A stretch of DNA of 64,000 bases from Clostridia bacterium (GTDB lineage Bacteria; Bacillota; Clostridia; Oscillospirales; Acutalibacteraceae): the NCBI GenBank assembly GCA_017461235.1, contig JAFTYU010000030.1, positions 1 through 64,000 of the forward strand, in the 5' to 3' direction. Position numbers and translations under genes: made by a program. Under the pieces are notes generated by a model, which ran no database searches, was not told where the DNA came from, and saw only the letters and a list, made by a program, of their open reading frames with translations. Positions 61,795-64,000 of the stretch are shown one piece after another. Every line of letters starts with the position of its first letter. Positions within the stretch are counted from its first letter, which is position 1.

Positions 61795-64000
61795 TTTGTA
61801 TCGTACCACGTTTTACCGCAAGCAACTTCCACGGTTAAAGGTACCGCAAGCTCGCAGGCATTCTCCATAGTTTCCTTAAGGAGAGCGGCAACATTTTCTG
61901 CATCATTTTCAGGTGCTTCAATTATAAGCTCATCGTGAACCTGCATAATGAGCTTTGCCTGCGGATACTCTTCCTTAAGGCGTTCAAATACCCTTATCAT
62001 TGCAATTTTAATGATGTCCGCCGCTGTTCCCTGAATGGGCATATTCATAGCAACACGCTCGCCGAAACCGCGCCTTATGGCATTTGACTCCGCGAGCTCG
62101 GGAAGATAACGACGTCTGCCGAAATACGTTTGCGCATAGCCGTTGTCCTTCGCGCTCTGTTTTGCGCGCTCCATAAACCTTGCAACGCCCGAATAATTGG
62201 CAAGATAGCCTTTGATGTATCTGTCCGCTTCGACCACACTTGTGCCGATGTCGTTTGAAAGCGAGAAGGCACCTATTCCGTAAACGATACCGAAGTTTAC
62301 GGCTTTAGCCTTACGGCGGTCATTGGGTGTAACCTCATCAAGCGGAACACCTAAAACCTGTGAAGCTGTTATAGAGTGAATATCCGCACCGCTGATAAAG
62401 GCATTTATCATATTCTCATCATCCGCAAGAGCCGCAAGAACCCGCAGTTCAATCTGTGAATAGTCCGCATCCACCAACAGATATCCGTCCTTGGCATTAA
62501 AGAAACGGCGCAATTCTCTGCCGAGCTCCGTTCTTACGGGAATATTCTGAAGGTTCGGCTCCGCAGATGAAATTCTTCCCGTACGTGTTTCCGTCTGGTT
62601 GAGTGTCGAATGAATTCTGCCATCATTATCAATAACCTTAAGAAGCCCTTCACAATAAGTGGATTTCAGCTTCTGTAATGCTCGATATTCGAGAATTTCG
62701 TTTATTATAGGGTGTTTATCCCTTAAGGAGTCGAGAACGTCCGCATTTGTGGAATAACCGCTTTTTGTCTTTTTACCATGGGGAAGATTCAGTTTATCTT
62801 CGGAAAAAAGCACGTCACTTAACTGCTTGGGTGAATTAAGATTGAACTCGCAGCCTGCAAGCTCATAAACCTTGCGAAGACTGCTTTCAAGACTTGCGCC
62901 TATTTTATCGCTGTAACTTTCCAGCCCTTCCCTGTCGACGGAAAAGCCTTCCCTTTCCATACTTGCCAAAACTCTCGCAAGGGGCAGTTCAATATCTCTG
63001 AGAAGTGCGCCCTGACAGTTTTCTTTAACCGCCGCCGAAAGCTTAACACAGAGCGCTTCAAGCGCAGCACAGGAATCTACCGCACCCTTCTCCGTTTCAT
63101 AAAAGTCGTTCAAATCACCTGAATCAATCTTAATATTGTTAAGAGAATATGCGCCTGCAAGAGCTTCTACGGTATAATCGCTTGAATTGGGGTTGAGCAA
63201 ATATGCCGCCAAAGACGTATCAAGCACAATGTTACGCACTTCAATTCCGCAGGAGTCACAAAAGCTGTACAGTCTTTTGGAATCATCGGTATATTTCTCA
63301 ATATTTTCATCGGCGAATATATCCGTAACGAAGCTTATAAACATAAAGTCATTATTGACCGCAAGGCATACGCCGTCAGCAGTTTTAAAAAGGATATATT
63401 CTATACCGCAATCATTATATTTCACGGTAAAATACGCTTTACCGTTAGTTTTTAACGTATCGTAAAAAGCATCATAATCATCAATCGCGGAAAGCTTAAC
63501 TGTTTTAGTGTCTGTCTCTTCCGTAACAGCTTCGCCACGAAGATCAAGTCGTTTTAAAATCTTGAACATTTCAAGGGATGCAAGAAGGTTTGCAGCTTTC
63601 GCAGAATCAGGTTGCCCGATAATATAAGATTCTAAATTTGTGTCAACGGGCGCGTTAAGGCATATCGTGCCGAGTTTTTTGCTTAAGAAGGCATTATCTC
63701 TTGATGCTTCAAGCTTAACCTTCATACCTGCTTTTATATCAAGGTCAGAGAGATTTTCGTAAATATACTCAATTGAGCCGAATTGCTGAATAAGTTGTGC
63801 GGCGCCCTTCTCCCCTATACCTGCAACACCGGGGATATTGTCAGAAGTGTCACCCTGAATTGCCTTTATATCAATAAGCTGCTCGGGTGTGACACCGTAA
63901 ATCTCCTTGATTTTTTCCACATCATATCTGACTGTTTCGGATTTACCCATTTTAGTAGTGGCAAGAAGCACGTTGACGTTATCACGTACAAGCTGCAGAC
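61791..64000 (-). CDS. polA: DNA polymerase I (5' end outside window)
   Basis: Family A polymerase for Okazaki-fragment maturation and repair. The frame is open to the window edge, so the first part of the 5'-nuclease domain is missing; 735 complete codons are visible. The nuclease H3TH region is IQGDTSDNIPGVAGIGEKGA. The middle 3'-5' exonuclease domain lacks the usual DxE-type metal residues (VLDTSLAAYLLNPNSSDY), as in other Gram-positive enzymes. Polymerase motifs A (DADYSQIELRVLA), B (RRKAKAVNFGIVYG) and C (QVHDELIIEAP) are intact. First of the polA-rimI-tsaD set. Confidence 0.96.
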   Translation of the reverse strand, partial: LQLVRDNVNVLLATTKMGKSETVRYDVEKIKEIYGVTPEQLIDIKAIQGDTSDNIPGVAGIGEKGAAQLIQQFGSIEYIYENLSDLDIKAGMKVKLEASRDNAFLSKKLGTICLNAPVDTNLESYIIGQPDSAKAANLLASLEMFKILKRLDLRGEAVTEETDTKTVKLSAIDDYDAFYDTLKTNGKAYFTVKYNDCGIEYILFKTADGVCLAVNNDFMFISFVTDIFADENIEKYTDDSKRLYSFCDSCGIEVRNIVLDTSLAAYLLNPNSSDYTVEALAGAYSLNNIKIDSGDLNDFYETEKGAVDSCAALEALCVKLSAAVKENCQGALLRDIELPLARVLASMEREGFSVDREGLESYSDKIGASLESSLRKVYELAGCEFNLNSPKQLSDVLFSEDKLNLPHGKKTKSGYSTNADVLDSLRDKHPIINEILEYRALQKLKSTYCEGLLKVIDNDGRIHSTLNQTETRTGRISSAEPNLQNIPVRTELGRELRRFFNAKDGYLLVDADYSQIELRVLAALADDENMINAFISGADIHSITASQVLGVPLDEVTPNDRRKAKAVNFGIVYGIGAFSLSNDIGTSVVEADRYIKGYLANYSGVARFMERAKQSAKDNGYAQTYFGRRRYLPELAESNAIRRGFGERVAMNMPIQGTAADIIKIAMIRVFERLKEEYPQAKLIMQVHDELIIEAPENDAENVAALLKETMENACELAVPLTVEVACGKTWYDTK

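Overview
The window looks like a chromosomal segment of an anaerobic, Gram-positive Clostridia-type bacterium, most likely a gut or rumen Ruminococcaceae/Oscillospiraceae relative. The evidence is a T-box leader on a tRNA-charging operon, a SpoVT/AbrB-type regulator, a non-mevalonate isoprenoid gene (dxs), a 2-hydroxyacyl-CoA dehydratase-type cluster, BspA-type leucine-rich-repeat proteins, one of them with a dockerin-like end, xPxTG-type wall anchoring, and AGGAGG-type ribosome sites. The genus assignment is inference. No rRNA, tRNA, CRISPR array, complete insertion sequence or recombinase gene was seen.

Layout. 1-2.2 kb: the end of gap, an oddly ordered solute-binding lipoprotein, and upp with a consensus promoter. 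2.2-12.4 kb: a tightly packed minus-strand housekeeping operon starting at a consensus promoter (nusB, tsaD-like, xseA, xseB, ispA, dxs, tlyA, nadK, argR, recN, sugar-phosphate isomerase-like). 12.4-20.3 kb: a secreted Thr/Pro repeat protein divergent from a ceramidase-like secreted enzyme, an oxidoreductase, a TPR/DUF4037 pair and an OFA-type MFS transporter. 20.57-25.6 kb: an asparagine-type T-box operon for indirect Asn-tRNA synthesis, in which AspRS is fused to GatC and is followed by an unusual GatA-like protein and GatB. 25.6-30.8 kb: a six-gene operon joining a CooC/MinD-type ATPase to both 2-hydroxyacyl-CoA dehydratase subunits, the activator ATPase, a small membrane protein and a protein of unknown function. 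31-34.3 kb: an XRE regulator with paired palindromes upstream, an acyltransferase, and the PiT/DUF47 phosphate module. 34.4-40.7 kb: a giant secreted LRR protein with a dockerin-like end, a serine hydrolase and an anion permease.

40.8-54.1 kb is the most unusual part. Four truncated copies of the 5' end of a SpoVT/AbrB-like gene, all on the plus strand, alternate with accessory genes: a TetR regulator with a surface protein, an anchored OB-like protein, a 1582-residue TIR/Sel1/LRR protein, and a plain LRR protein. The series ends at the intact SpoVT-like gene (53609-54148). Three of the truncated copies and the intact gene share a leader whose inverted repeat covers the ribosome-binding site and shows compensatory changes. 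All four truncated copies lie beside a second conserved element. I read this as an array of insertion scars or cassettes at one target gene; mechanism and function are unproven.

54.2-64 kb returns to ordinary chromosome: a methyltransferase, an FAD protein, TspO, an anchored protein with an acyl-CoA synthetase that carries a long Lys/Glu/Ala tail, and tsaD, rimI and polA (polA is cut by the window edge).
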